A DNA stretch of 5,932 bases, from positions 1 through 5,932 of the forward strand of contig DAOVOB010000080.1 in assembly GCA_030629925.1 (NCBI GenBank). Direction: 5' to 3'. Below are positions 1 through 5,321 of this stretch, one piece after another. Positions within the stretch are counted from its first letter, which is position 1. Every line of letters begins with the position of its first letter. Position numbers and translations under genes: made by a program. The notes beneath the pieces are model-generated. The model saw nothing but the letters and a program-made list of their open reading frames with translations, was not told the origin of the DNA and did no database searches. The DNA comes from Fidelibacterota bacterium (GTDB lineage Bacteria > Fidelibacterota > Fidelibacteria > Fidelibacterales > Fidelibacteraceae).

Positions 1-19
1 CCATCCGGCAGATCCTCTT

Positions 20-33
20 CCCGAAGCTTCGGG
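20..33. repeat. 14-bp perfect palindrome CCCGAAGCTTCGGG
   Basis: The sequence CCCGAAGCTTCGGG equals its own reverse complement. It is nested between CCGGC (5-9) and GCCGG (46-50), which are also complementary, so a larger interrupted hairpin is possible. No T-run follows on either strand, so it does not look like an intrinsic terminator. It is more likely part of a small dispersed intergenic repeat. Confidence 0.5.
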
Positions 34-126
34 ATTCGGACACCAGCCGGAAGGTCTTCACATTTTATATCTTACGTTTAACTTTTTCATTTCAAGATCA
101 TCATCTCATGAATAGATCCTTCCAGC

Positions 127-231
127 CTACGCTCAGTAGAGCTTACATCTTCGCTAAAGCTTCGATGCACAGGTCGACCGGCACGGCACTACGTTCAGGA
201 TGACAATCCTACGCTAAAGCTACGGATTGCA
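127..231. repeat. Imperfect ~60-bp tandem duplication (CTAAAG-core repeat)
   Basis: Two related blocks lie about 60 bases apart. CTACGCTCAG at 127-136 matches CTACGTTCAG at 189-198 (9 of 10). CTTCG-CTAAAG-CTTCG at 149-164 matches CTACG-CTAAAG-CTACG at 209-224 (14 of 16). Both blocks then continue with a similar CG-AT-GCA segment. The pentamers on either side of the CTAAAG core are identical to each other within each copy and change together between copies. No reading frame is conserved. This looks like a decayed non-coding intergenic repeat, not a gene. Confidence 0.55.
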
Positions 232-236
232 GACAC

Positions 237-290
237 TCTATCACTCCGATACCTTTCACTCCCTCTCTCATCCCTCAACTCTCAACTCTC
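237..290. repeat. Pyrimidine-rich tract with 7-bp tandem repeat
   Basis: The plus strand is strongly C/T-biased here. It ends in two exact copies of TCAACTC (275-281 and 282-288) followed by TC. It reads as simple-sequence DNA that can expand or contract by slippage. It lies beyond the queA terminator in a region without genes, so no function is implied. Confidence 0.45.
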
Positions 291-317
291 GACCGTTTTT
301 TAATGCACAAAAGAAAA

Positions 318-337
318 GGGCTCGATATATCGAGCCC
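318..337 (-). terminator. Rho-independent terminator after queA, probably bidirectional
   Basis: A perfect 20-bp palindrome folds as an 8-bp stem (GGGCTCGA/TCGAGCCC) closed by TATA. On the minus strand it is followed at once by TTTTCTTTTG, the classic hairpin plus U-run, about 44 bases past the queA stop. On the plus strand it is followed by CTACTTTTATCTTTTT, so it could also stop transcription coming from the left. This makes it the likely end of the ruvB-queA transcript. Confidence 0.8.
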
Positions 338-381
338 CTACTTTTATCTTTTTACTTTTTTCTTTAATCTTTATTCTTGCT

Positions 382-1452
382 TTAGATAATCAGCATTGCA
401 TCGCCATATGAGTAGAAATTGTATTTCTCTTTTACGGCTTCTGCATAAGCGTCCATAATAAGATCATGTCCAGCCAAGGCTGATACCATCATGATCAAGG
501 TGGATTTTGGCTGATGGAAGTTGGTAATCAGTGCATCGACAACCTGAAAATCATAAGGCGGATAAATGAATTTATCTGTCCATGTAGTTTTAGGATTTAC
601 ATCCGTACCTGATATCAAAGATGATTCCAAGGCTCGAACTGTTGATGTACCTACCGCAATAATACGACCACCATTAGCTTTTGTTGTATTGATCATCGAA
701 GCTGTTTTTTTAGCTATCTTGAAATATTCGGAATCCATTTGATGGCGACGCAGATCTTCGACCTGTACCGAACGGAAAGTTCCAAGACCAATATGCAAAG
801 TGATATTCGAAATCTTAGTGCCTTTTTTCTCGATCTGGGCCAACATAGGATCGGTAAAGTGCAATCCGGCAGTCGGGGCTGCAACAGCACCCAGTTCTTT
901 GGCCATTACGGTCTGATACCGTTCTTTATCTAGATCTTCGCTTTCGCGTTTGATATAGGGTGGTAAAGGTGATTTCCCTGTTGCCATAACATATTTCATA
1001 AACGTTGCCTTCGAGCAATTATGGCGGATCACGCGGCCACCGGAAATTGTGTTGTCGATCACATCGGCATAGATCTTATCAGTAAAGCGTAGTTTATTTC
1101 CGATCCGTACTTTTCTTGCGGGTTTAACCAATACTTCCCAGATCTGATCTTCGAGAGAACGCAGTAAAAATACTTCCACCTCTGAGTCGGTTTTATCTTT
1201 TGAAGCGAATAAACGTGCAGGAAATACTTTTGTATTGTTATAAACCAAACAATCTGTTGGGTTCAGATATTTTTTAATTTCTGAAAACTTATGGTGTGTA
1301 TAGGTTCCTTTTTGACGGTCCACAACCATCAAACGGTCTTCACCGCGTTTATCGCTCGGATATTGGGCTATACGTTCAGCAGGCAGATCAAAATCAAAAT
1401 CCGATAGTCTTAATGCCTTGGGCTGCGTATTGAAGATCTCAAACTTCGTCAT
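382..1452 (-). CDS. queA: S-adenosylmethionine:tRNA ribosyltransferase-isomerase QueA
   Basis: QueA transfers and isomerises the ribosyl group of S-adenosylmethionine onto 7-aminomethyl-7-deazaguanine at the wobble position of GUN-anticodon tRNAs, giving epoxyqueuosine, the next-to-last step of queuosine synthesis in the cytoplasm. The 356-residue protein matches the family end to end: [10 protein letters not shown] near 15-24, IAQYP at 28-32, [12 protein letters not shown] at 70-81, LPPYIKR at 163-169, ERYQTV at 177-182, [10 protein letters not shown] at 191-200, LHIGLGTFR at 219-227, [11 protein letters not shown] at 267-277, [14 protein letters not shown] at 306-319, and the C-terminal YGDAMLII. 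The start is the only ATG upstream of the conserved N-terminus and has a good ribosome-binding site. It adds about 13 residues before the point where most homologues begin. The first 14 bases overlap the end of ruvB, so translation is probably coupled. The usual neighbour tgt is not present. Confidence 0.97.
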   Translation of the reverse strand: MTKFEIFNTQPKALRLSDFDFDLPAERIAQYPSDKRGEDRLMVVDRQKGTYTHHKFSEIKKYLNPTDCLVYNNTKVFPARLFASKDKTDSEVEVFLLRSLEDQIWEVLVKPARKVRIGNKLRFTDKIYADVIDNTISGGRVIRHNCSKATFMKYVMATGKSPLPPYIKRESEDLDKERYQTVMAKELGAVAAPTAGLHFTDPMLAQIEKKGTKISNITLHIGLGTFRSVQVEDLRRHQMDSEYFKIAKKTASMINTTKANGGRIIAVGTSTVRALESSLISGTDVNPKTTWTDKFIYPPYDFQVVDALITNFHQPKSTLIMMVSALAGHDLIMDAYAEAVKEKYNFYSYGDAMLII

Positions 1453-2473
1453 AGAACAAACTCCCCTGAGAATTGGGTTTACGTTTCTTAAGATTCAGGT
1501 GCTTATAGGTCCTGTCAAGTGCAACACGTCCCCGTGCAGTACGTTGCAAAAACCCCTCTTGTATTAAAAATGGCTCATATACTTCTTCAATGGTATCCGC
1601 TTCTTCTCCGATGGCAACTGCAAGATTCTGCAAACCTACAGGGCCACCTTCAAAATGATTCACCAATGTCAAAAGTATTCGCCTATCCATACTATCTAGA
1701 CCGATCTCGTCAATTTCAAGCATTTGTAATGCCAGATCGGCAATTTCTTTTGTGATCACTCCATCGCCTTTTACTTCTGCATAATCACGACAGCGTTTCA
1801 AGATACGGTTCGCAATCCGGGGTGTTCCCCGTGAGCGTTTGCCCAGCTCAACGGCACCTTCTTTTGTGATATGCACATTAAGAAGTTTGGCTGAGCGCAT
1901 AACGATCTGTATCAATTCTTTATGCGTGTAATAATCCATACGCATAGTGATACCGAAACGGTCGCGGATCGGCGATGTCAATAAGCCGGCTCTCGTTGTT
2001 GCACCCACTAAGGTGAAAGCTTCAAGATTCAGCTGTATACTTCGGGCACTTGGCCCTTTATCGATCATAATGTCAATACGAAAATCTTCCATTGCGGAGT
2101 ATAAGTACTCTTCGACCACGCGGTTCATGCGATGTACTTCGTCAATAAAAAGCACATCTCCCTTTTCAAGATTGGTCAGAACCCCCGCAAGGTCACCTGC
2201 TCGTTCAAGCACAGGACCGGAAGATGATTTTAATCCGGCATTCAGTTCATTGGCAATAATATTTGCCAGCGTTGTCTTACCTAATCCCGGAGGACCAAAC
2301 AAGAGAACATGATCAAGCGGTTCGTTTCGTTTACATGCCGCTTCGATATAGATCTTCAATTTTTCGAGCAGTTTCTTCTGACCGATAAACTCGTCTAATG
2401 AACGCGGACGGAGCGTGAATTCAAGCTCTTCTTCTAAGGACCCAAGTTCCGGATTGATGATTTCAGATCTCAT
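1439..2473 (-). CDS. ruvB: Holliday junction branch migration helicase RuvB
   Basis: RuvB is the hexameric AAA+ motor that, with RuvA, drives branch migration of Holliday junctions before RuvC cleavage in recombinational repair. The 344-residue length is normal for the family. The order is an N-terminal [12 protein letters not shown] segment (21-32), Walker A GPPGLGKT (60-67), Walker B with DEVHR (111-115), sensor 1 GATTRAG (157-163), the arginine-finger region IRDRFG (169-174), then the AAA+ lid and a C-terminal winged helix with [16 protein letters not shown] and a RTARGR stretch. All ATPase residues appear intact. The ATG was chosen because no in-frame start lies upstream; no clear Shine-Dalgarno precedes it and the leader is AT-rich. 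It is first in a ruvB-queA pair, an arrangement known from many bacteria, but ruvA is not adjacent. Confidence 0.97.
   Translation of the reverse strand: MRSEIINPELGSLEEELEFTLRPRSLDEFIGQKKLLEKLKIYIEAACKRNEPLDHVLLFGPPGLGKTTLANIIANELNAGLKSSSGPVLERAGDLAGVLTNLEKGDVLFIDEVHRMNRVVEEYLYSAMEDFRIDIMIDKGPSARSIQLNLEAFTLVGATTRAGLLTSPIRDRFGITMRMDYYTHKELIQIVMRSAKLLNVHITKEGAVELGKRSRGTPRIANRILKRCRDYAEVKGDGVITKEIADLALQMLEIDEIGLDSMDRRILLTLVNHFEGGPVGLQNLAVAIGEEADTIEEVYEPFLIQEGFLQRTARGRVALDRTYKHLNLKKRKPNSQGSLFYDEV
1461..1467 (-). promoter_or_regulatory. Ribosome-binding site of queA
   Basis: The minus strand reads AGGGGAG eight bases before the queA ATG, inside the 3' end of ruvB. It is a strong purine-rich match to the anti-Shine-Dalgarno sequence. 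It supports the overlapping ATG as the true start and the 13-residue N-terminal extension as real. Confidence 0.75.
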
Positions 2474-2496
2474 ATAATCAATATCATGTTCAGCAT

Positions 2497-2511
2497 ATAA
2501 TTTACAATTAT
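2497..2511. repeat. AT-rich inverted repeat upstream of ruvB
   Basis: ATAATT at 2497-2502 and AATTAT at 2506-2511 are exact inverted arms around TAC, 24 to 38 bases before the ruvB start codon. It could be an operator, but AT-rich leaders produce such repeats by chance. I do not recognise it as a known LexA box. Confidence 0.2.
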
Positions 2512-2562
2512 TTTTATAGTTTCGCTATTTCTTTTTAAGTGATGAATAAATAGAATTTCTCA

Positions 2563-2910
2563 TTACTGACGAATATATGTTTTACCGGGATTAACATACA
2601 AATTATTGCCGGAAACAACATACTTAAAAACAATATCAGGATAATTTCGTCTTTCAAATGTGAAGGTCGTATCCGTATATGCATAGGTTCCCGTGACCGT
2701 AACAATTTGCGTTGAGCTGGCACTATAATTTTCTAAACGATAATCCAGGTCTTCTTGAAAAATGATTTTTTCCCAATCATCAGTTTGGTAATTAATATAT
2801 TTCCATGAGCCAATTAAGACATTGTCAAACTCTTCGGGTTCTGTGCAGGCAGAAAGCAGTAAAAGAATACTGAGTATGGATAATAGTATTTTCGTGTATT
2901 TTTTCATCAT
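2563..2910 (-). CDS. Small lipocalin-like lipoprotein, function unknown
   Basis: This 115-residue protein starts with MMKK, a hydrophobic stretch (about 8-19), and a lipobox LSAC ending at Cys22, the predicted lipidation site. Residues after Cys are TEPEEFD, with no Asp at +2, which by the E. coli rule would not favour inner-membrane retention. The mature part of about 93 residues has the rhythm of small lipocalin-like domains in lipoproteins: a LIGSWKY opening (32-38), a GTYAYTDTTFTF hairpin (74-85), then VVSGNNLYVNPGKTYIR at the end. These suggest a short, complete antiparallel barrel, so truncation is not obvious. Function is unknown. Either Met1 or Met2 could be the start; no Shine-Dalgarno is visible. 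It is read in the same direction as ruvB, 89 bases upstream, and may or may not share its transcript. The domain call rests on pattern only. Confidence 0.75.
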   Translation of the reverse strand: MMKKYTKILLSILSILLLLSACTEPEEFDNVLIGSWKYINYQTDDWEKIIFQEDLDYRLENYSASSTQIVTVTGTYAYTDTTFTFERRNYPDIVFKYVVSGNNLYVNPGKTYIRQ

Positions 2911-2971
2911 TATTTAATATAGTTATTTTTGATCGATTATCCACCCCGTTTTATCTTAAAAAGAAGGAGTT

Positions 2972-2997
2972 TGTTCCAAGAATTTTATTTTGGAACA
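2972..2997. repeat. Inverted repeat TGTTCCAA/TTGGAACA
   Basis: TGTTCCAA (2972-2979) pairs with TTGGAACA (2990-2997) around a 10-base loop. Its right arm shares GGAACA with the adjacent 20-bp palindrome (2992-3011), so the two hairpins cannot form together. No T-run follows on the plus strand. It lies in the divergent intergenic region between the lipoprotein gene and gatB. Confidence 0.55.
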
Positions 2998-3011
2998 GGC
3001 ATGCCTGTTCC
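2992..3011. repeat. 20-bp perfect palindrome, REP-like element
   Basis: GGAACAGG-CATG-CCTGTTCC is identical to its reverse complement and folds as an 8-bp stem with a CATG loop. CTAC follows it on the plus strand, exactly as CTAC follows the palindrome at 318-337. No U-run follows on either strand, and it lies at the 5' side of both divergent genes, so it is probably not a terminator. A small dispersed palindromic repeat is the likeliest reading. Confidence 0.6.
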
Positions 3012-3055
3012 CTACATGGTTATAAGTATTGCTCTTTGCTGTTTCCCGTTTACTG

Positions 3056-3087
3056 TTTGGTATTTGAAGTATATCTAATTAAATTTG
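3056..3087 (+). promoter_or_regulatory. Candidate Bacteroidetes-type promoter of gatB
   Basis: TTTG (3056-3059), a 20-base spacer, and TAAATTTG (3080-3087) match the known Bacteroidetes consensus TTTG / TAnnTTTG. The downstream element ends 22 bases before the gatB start. It is the only good match I saw in this region. The motif is short and the DNA is T-rich, so chance is possible, and the organism is not shown to be a Bacteroidetes. Confidence 0.4.
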
Positions 3088-3099
3088 AATCTAAAATTC

Positions 3100-3104
3100 A
3101 GGAG
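3100..3104 (+). promoter_or_regulatory. Ribosome-binding site of gatB
   Basis: AGGAG lies five bases before the ATG at 3110. It fixes this start, which also places the conserved DIVIGLEVHVQL segment at the very N-terminus, as is usual in the family. Confidence 0.7.
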
Positions 3105-3109
3105 ACCGC

Positions 3110-4531
3110 ATGGATTGGGATATCGTTATAGGATTAGAAGTACATGTACAGTTAAACACGGAAACAAAAGCCTTCTGTTCCTGTAAGGTCAATTATGGCG
3201 ATCCTCCCAATACTAATGTATGCCCCGTTTGCCTGGCTTACCCGGGTGCTTTGCCTGTCTTAAATAAAGAACTGGTCAATTCTGCCATTAAACTTGGTCT
3301 GGCAACTAACTGTACTATTCGTCCTCACAGCACCTTTGCGAGAAAGAACTATTTTTATCCCGACCTCCCCAAGGGTTATCAGATATCTCAGTTCGATGAT
3401 CCGATCTGTTACGAAGGTTATGTTGATATTGAAGTGGATGGAAAAGAAAAACGCATCGGACTGACGAGAATTCATATGGAAGAAGATGCAGGAAAATCCA
3501 TGCACAGTGAATCCGGGACTCTTGTAGACCTGAACCGTTGCGGCACTCCCCTACTGGAGATCGTCAGTGAACCCGATATGTTTTCTCCTCAGGAAGCCTA
3601 TGCCTATTTGACGACTATAAAACAAATCGTTCGATATACAGAAGTATCCGATTGTAATATGGAAGAAGGTTCTATGCGCTGTGATGCAAACATCTCCATC
3701 AAGCCAAAGGGTCAAAAAGAATTGGGGACGCGTACTGAATTAAAGAACATGAATTCTTTCCGCAATGTAGAACGCGCATTAATATATGAAGCAAAAAGAC
3801 AGCAAGAAGTTCTTGAAAGCGGTGGTACCATTACGCAGGATACTCTTCTTTGGGATGAACAAAGCGGTAAAACTAAATCCATGCGTTCAAAAGAGAATTC
3901 ACATGATTATCGTTATTTTCCCGAGCCCGATCTTTCGCCTGTATTTGTTGATGAATCTTGGATCGAAAATATGCGCAAAGCACTTCCAGAGCTTCCCGCA
4001 GAACGTAAACAGCGCTTTATCGATACCTTTTCTTTTACCAAGGAAGATGCCAGTGTTCTGACCTCTGAAAAAGAGATCGCAGATTATTTTGAAGCAACAC
4101 TTAACTATTTCAATAATCCCAAGTTGGTCCTAAACTGGGTGCGCAATGAAGTTCTACGCATTTTGGTCGATACGGGAAAAAATATCAGTGGATCGCCCGT
4201 ATCCCCAGAAGCCCTTGCCCAACTACTGGTGATCCTGGATAAAAAAGAGATTACAGCTCAAACGGCAAAAGCTGTCATTGATGATATGGCATCAAGCGGA
4301 AGATCCGCTGCGAGCATTATTGAAGAAAAGGGATTAAAACAAATATCCGACAGTTCAGCGCTTGAAACAATGATCGATAAGATCATAAGTAATAATGACG
4401 CTTTGGTTAAACGCTACAAAGACGGCGACACAAAATTACTCGGCTTCTTTATCGGTCAAGTAATGAAAGTCAGTAAAGGCCAAGCAGACCAAGCCGTCGC
4501 CCGTGATATTATTATAAAAAAGCTGGGATAA
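3110..4531 (+). CDS. gatB: Asp-tRNA(Asn)/Glu-tRNA(Gln) amidotransferase subunit B
   Basis: GatB is the tRNA-binding kinase/transamidase subunit of GatCAB. It activates the misacylated aspartyl or glutamyl side chain with ATP and accepts ammonia from GatA, giving Asn-tRNA(Asn) or Gln-tRNA(Gln). The 473 residues are a normal full length. Visible are IGLEVHVQL (7-15), a four-cysteine set (Cys23, Cys25, Cys38, Cys41) that fits the zinc site of many GatB proteins, the signature VDLNRCGTPLLEIVSEP (139-155), EEGSMRCDANIS (185-196), KNMNSF (212-217), SHDYRYFPEPDLSP (264-277), and a C-terminal YqeY-like tRNA-binding domain ending GFFIGQVMKVSKGQAD and a basic tail. No key segment is missing. gatA and gatC are absent here, so they must be encoded elsewhere. 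It heads the rightward gene group and is followed after one base by coaX. Confidence 0.97.
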   Translation: MDWDIVIGLEVHVQLNTETKAFCSCKVNYGDPPNTNVCPVCLAYPGALPVLNKELVNSAIKLGLATNCTIRPHSTFARKNYFYPDLPKGYQISQFDDPICYEGYVDIEVDGKEKRIGLTRIHMEEDAGKSMHSESGTLVDLNRCGTPLLEIVSEPDMFSPQEAYAYLTTIKQIVRYTEVSDCNMEEGSMRCDANISIKPKGQKELGTRTELKNMNSFRNVERALIYEAKRQQEVLESGGTITQDTLLWDEQSGKTKSMRSKENSHDYRYFPEPDLSPVFVDESWIENMRKALPELPAERKQRFIDTFSFTKEDASVLTSEKEIADYFEATLNYFNNPKLVLNWVRNEVLRILVDTGKNISGSPVSPEALAQLLVILDKKEITAQTAKAVIDDMASSGRSAASIIEEKGLKQISDSSALETMIDKIISNNDALVKRYKDGDTKLLGFFIGQVMKVSKGQADQAVARDIIIKKLG

Positions 4532-4532
4532 T

Positions 4533-5321
4533 ATGATACGCAATTTACTTTGCATCGATATCGGCAACACCCATGTAGTTATCGCATTACTGGATGGCAT
4601 AAAAGTATTGGATACCATTCGTATTCCCAGTACTCCCCTTTTATCTGTTCCCGATTATATTGCACCTATCAAAGATCTTATATCAAAACTGAAAATCAAA
4701 ATCGCTAATATCGACGGTGCGATAATAGCCTCCGTTGTACCGCGCTTAACAGCCCCTTTTCAGGAAGTATGCACAATATTATTTGAAAATGATGCACTTG
4801 TTGTAGACCATAATCTTCCTATCGACCTAAAGATCATTTACGATGATCCCGCTGAAGTGGGAGCCGATAGAATATGCAACGCGATTGGCGCTTTGGAACA
4901 ATATTCCTCTCCGTTGATCGTAGTGGATATGGGTACGGCAACAACCTTCGATGTGGTTTCAAAAAATAGAGAATATTTGGGTGGAGTGATCATGCCGGGG
5001 CTGGAAACGGCTGGACGCGATCTATTCCAGCGCGCTGCCAAACTCCCAAAAGTCAGCTTCGATTTCCCTGAAAAGATCATCGGAACCAAAACCCGCGAGA
5101 GCCTACAATCGGGCTTAATGTGGGGAACTATTGATCAGATTGACGGGTTGATAAAACGAATTAGTCATGAATGGGGTGAAAAAAATATTACGATCATCGC
5201 AACCGGCGGACTATCACAAGTAATTGCCCCGCATTCAAAGTACATTCAAAAGGTAGATAAATCGTTAACCTTAGTGGGCATGGCTTATATTTACGAACAA
5301 GTACGGGGAGATAGATCATGA
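4533..5321 (+). CDS. coaX: Type III pantothenate kinase CoaX
   Basis: CoaX phosphorylates pantothenate with ATP, the first step of coenzyme A synthesis in the cytoplasm. The family is known for dependence on a monovalent cation and lack of feedback inhibition by CoA. The 262-residue protein has the ASKHA-fold hallmarks: CIDIGNTH (7-14, phosphate binding), GADR (110-113, with the catalytic Asp112), VVDMGTATTFD (130-140), LGGVIMPGLETAGRDLF (149-165), GTKTRESLQSGLMWG (184-198) and ATGGLSQVIAP (223-233). The length is typical and nothing appears missing. The ATG is one base after the gatB stop, with only a weak GGGA (4525-4528) as ribosome-binding site, so translational coupling to gatB is likely. 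Its stop overlaps the start of the next gene by four bases. Confidence 0.96.
   Translation: MIRNLLCIDIGNTHVVIALLDGIKVLDTIRIPSTPLLSVPDYIAPIKDLISKLKIKIANIDGAIIASVVPRLTAPFQEVCTILFENDALVVDHNLPIDLKIIYDDPAEVGADRICNAIGALEQYSSPLIVVDMGTATTFDVVSKNREYLGGVIMPGLETAGRDLFQRAAKLPKVSFDFPEKIIGTKTRESLQSGLMWGTIDQIDGLIKRISHEWGEKNITIIATGGLSQVIAPHSKYIQKVDKSLTLVGMAYIYEQVRGDRS
5305..5310 (+). promoter_or_regulatory. Ribosome-binding site of the barrel protein gene
   Basis: GGGGAG lies seven bases before the ATG at 5318, inside the 3' end of coaX. It supports the ATGA overlap start, which opens directly onto a signal peptide. Confidence 0.7.

Larger units (their letters stand above)
1..381. other. Gene-free intergenic region with degenerate repeats
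   Basis: No convincing gene lies in this 381-base stretch. All forward frames run open for short distances from the left edge (stops at 79-81, 113-115 and about 200), but none has a start with a ribosome-binding site or a recognisable protein. What can be seen, left to right: a 14-base palindrome (20-33) between two related 17-base direct repeats (1-17 and 43-59); an imperfect tandem duplication of about 60 bases (127-231); a C/T-rich tract with a 7-base tandem repeat (237-290); the palindromic terminator of the leftward operon (318-337); and a T-rich run up to the queA stop codon. The 3' end of an upstream gene at the very left edge cannot be excluded. Confidence 0.7.

Noticed and set aside
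2..115. Open frame from the left edge that might be the 3' end of a gene
   Set aside because: All three plus frames are open over part of this stretch, the DNA is made of palindromes and direct repeats, and none of the translations is recognisable.
739..933. Plus-strand frame opposite queA
   Set aside because: It is antisense to conserved QueA sequence, with no family resemblance.
1947..2312. 121-residue open frame on the plus strand opposite ruvB
   Set aside because: It lies wholly antisense to the conserved AAA+ core of ruvB and has no ribosome-binding site or recognisable protein pattern.
1439..2473. SOS control of ruvB through a LexA box
   Set aside because: I see no recognisable LexA operator in the leader; the AT-rich inverted repeat at 2497-2511 does not resemble one known to me.
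2474..2562. Sigma-70-type promoter for ruvB (TTGTAA with a weak -10)
   Set aside because: The -10 candidate matches poorly and lies almost on the start codon; AT-rich DNA gives many such matches.
2535..2723. 62-residue minus-strand frame overlapping the lipoprotein gene
   Set aside because: It is in another frame of the lipoprotein gene, which has a lipobox and a coherent domain pattern; the short frame has neither.
2992..3011. Palindrome as an intrinsic terminator
   Set aside because: No T-run follows it on either strand, and both neighbouring genes run away from it, so there is nothing for it to terminate.
4838..5089. Minus-strand frame opposite coaX
   Set aside because: It is the reverse of the conserved GADR to GTKTRES part of CoaX and is explained by that gene's codon use.
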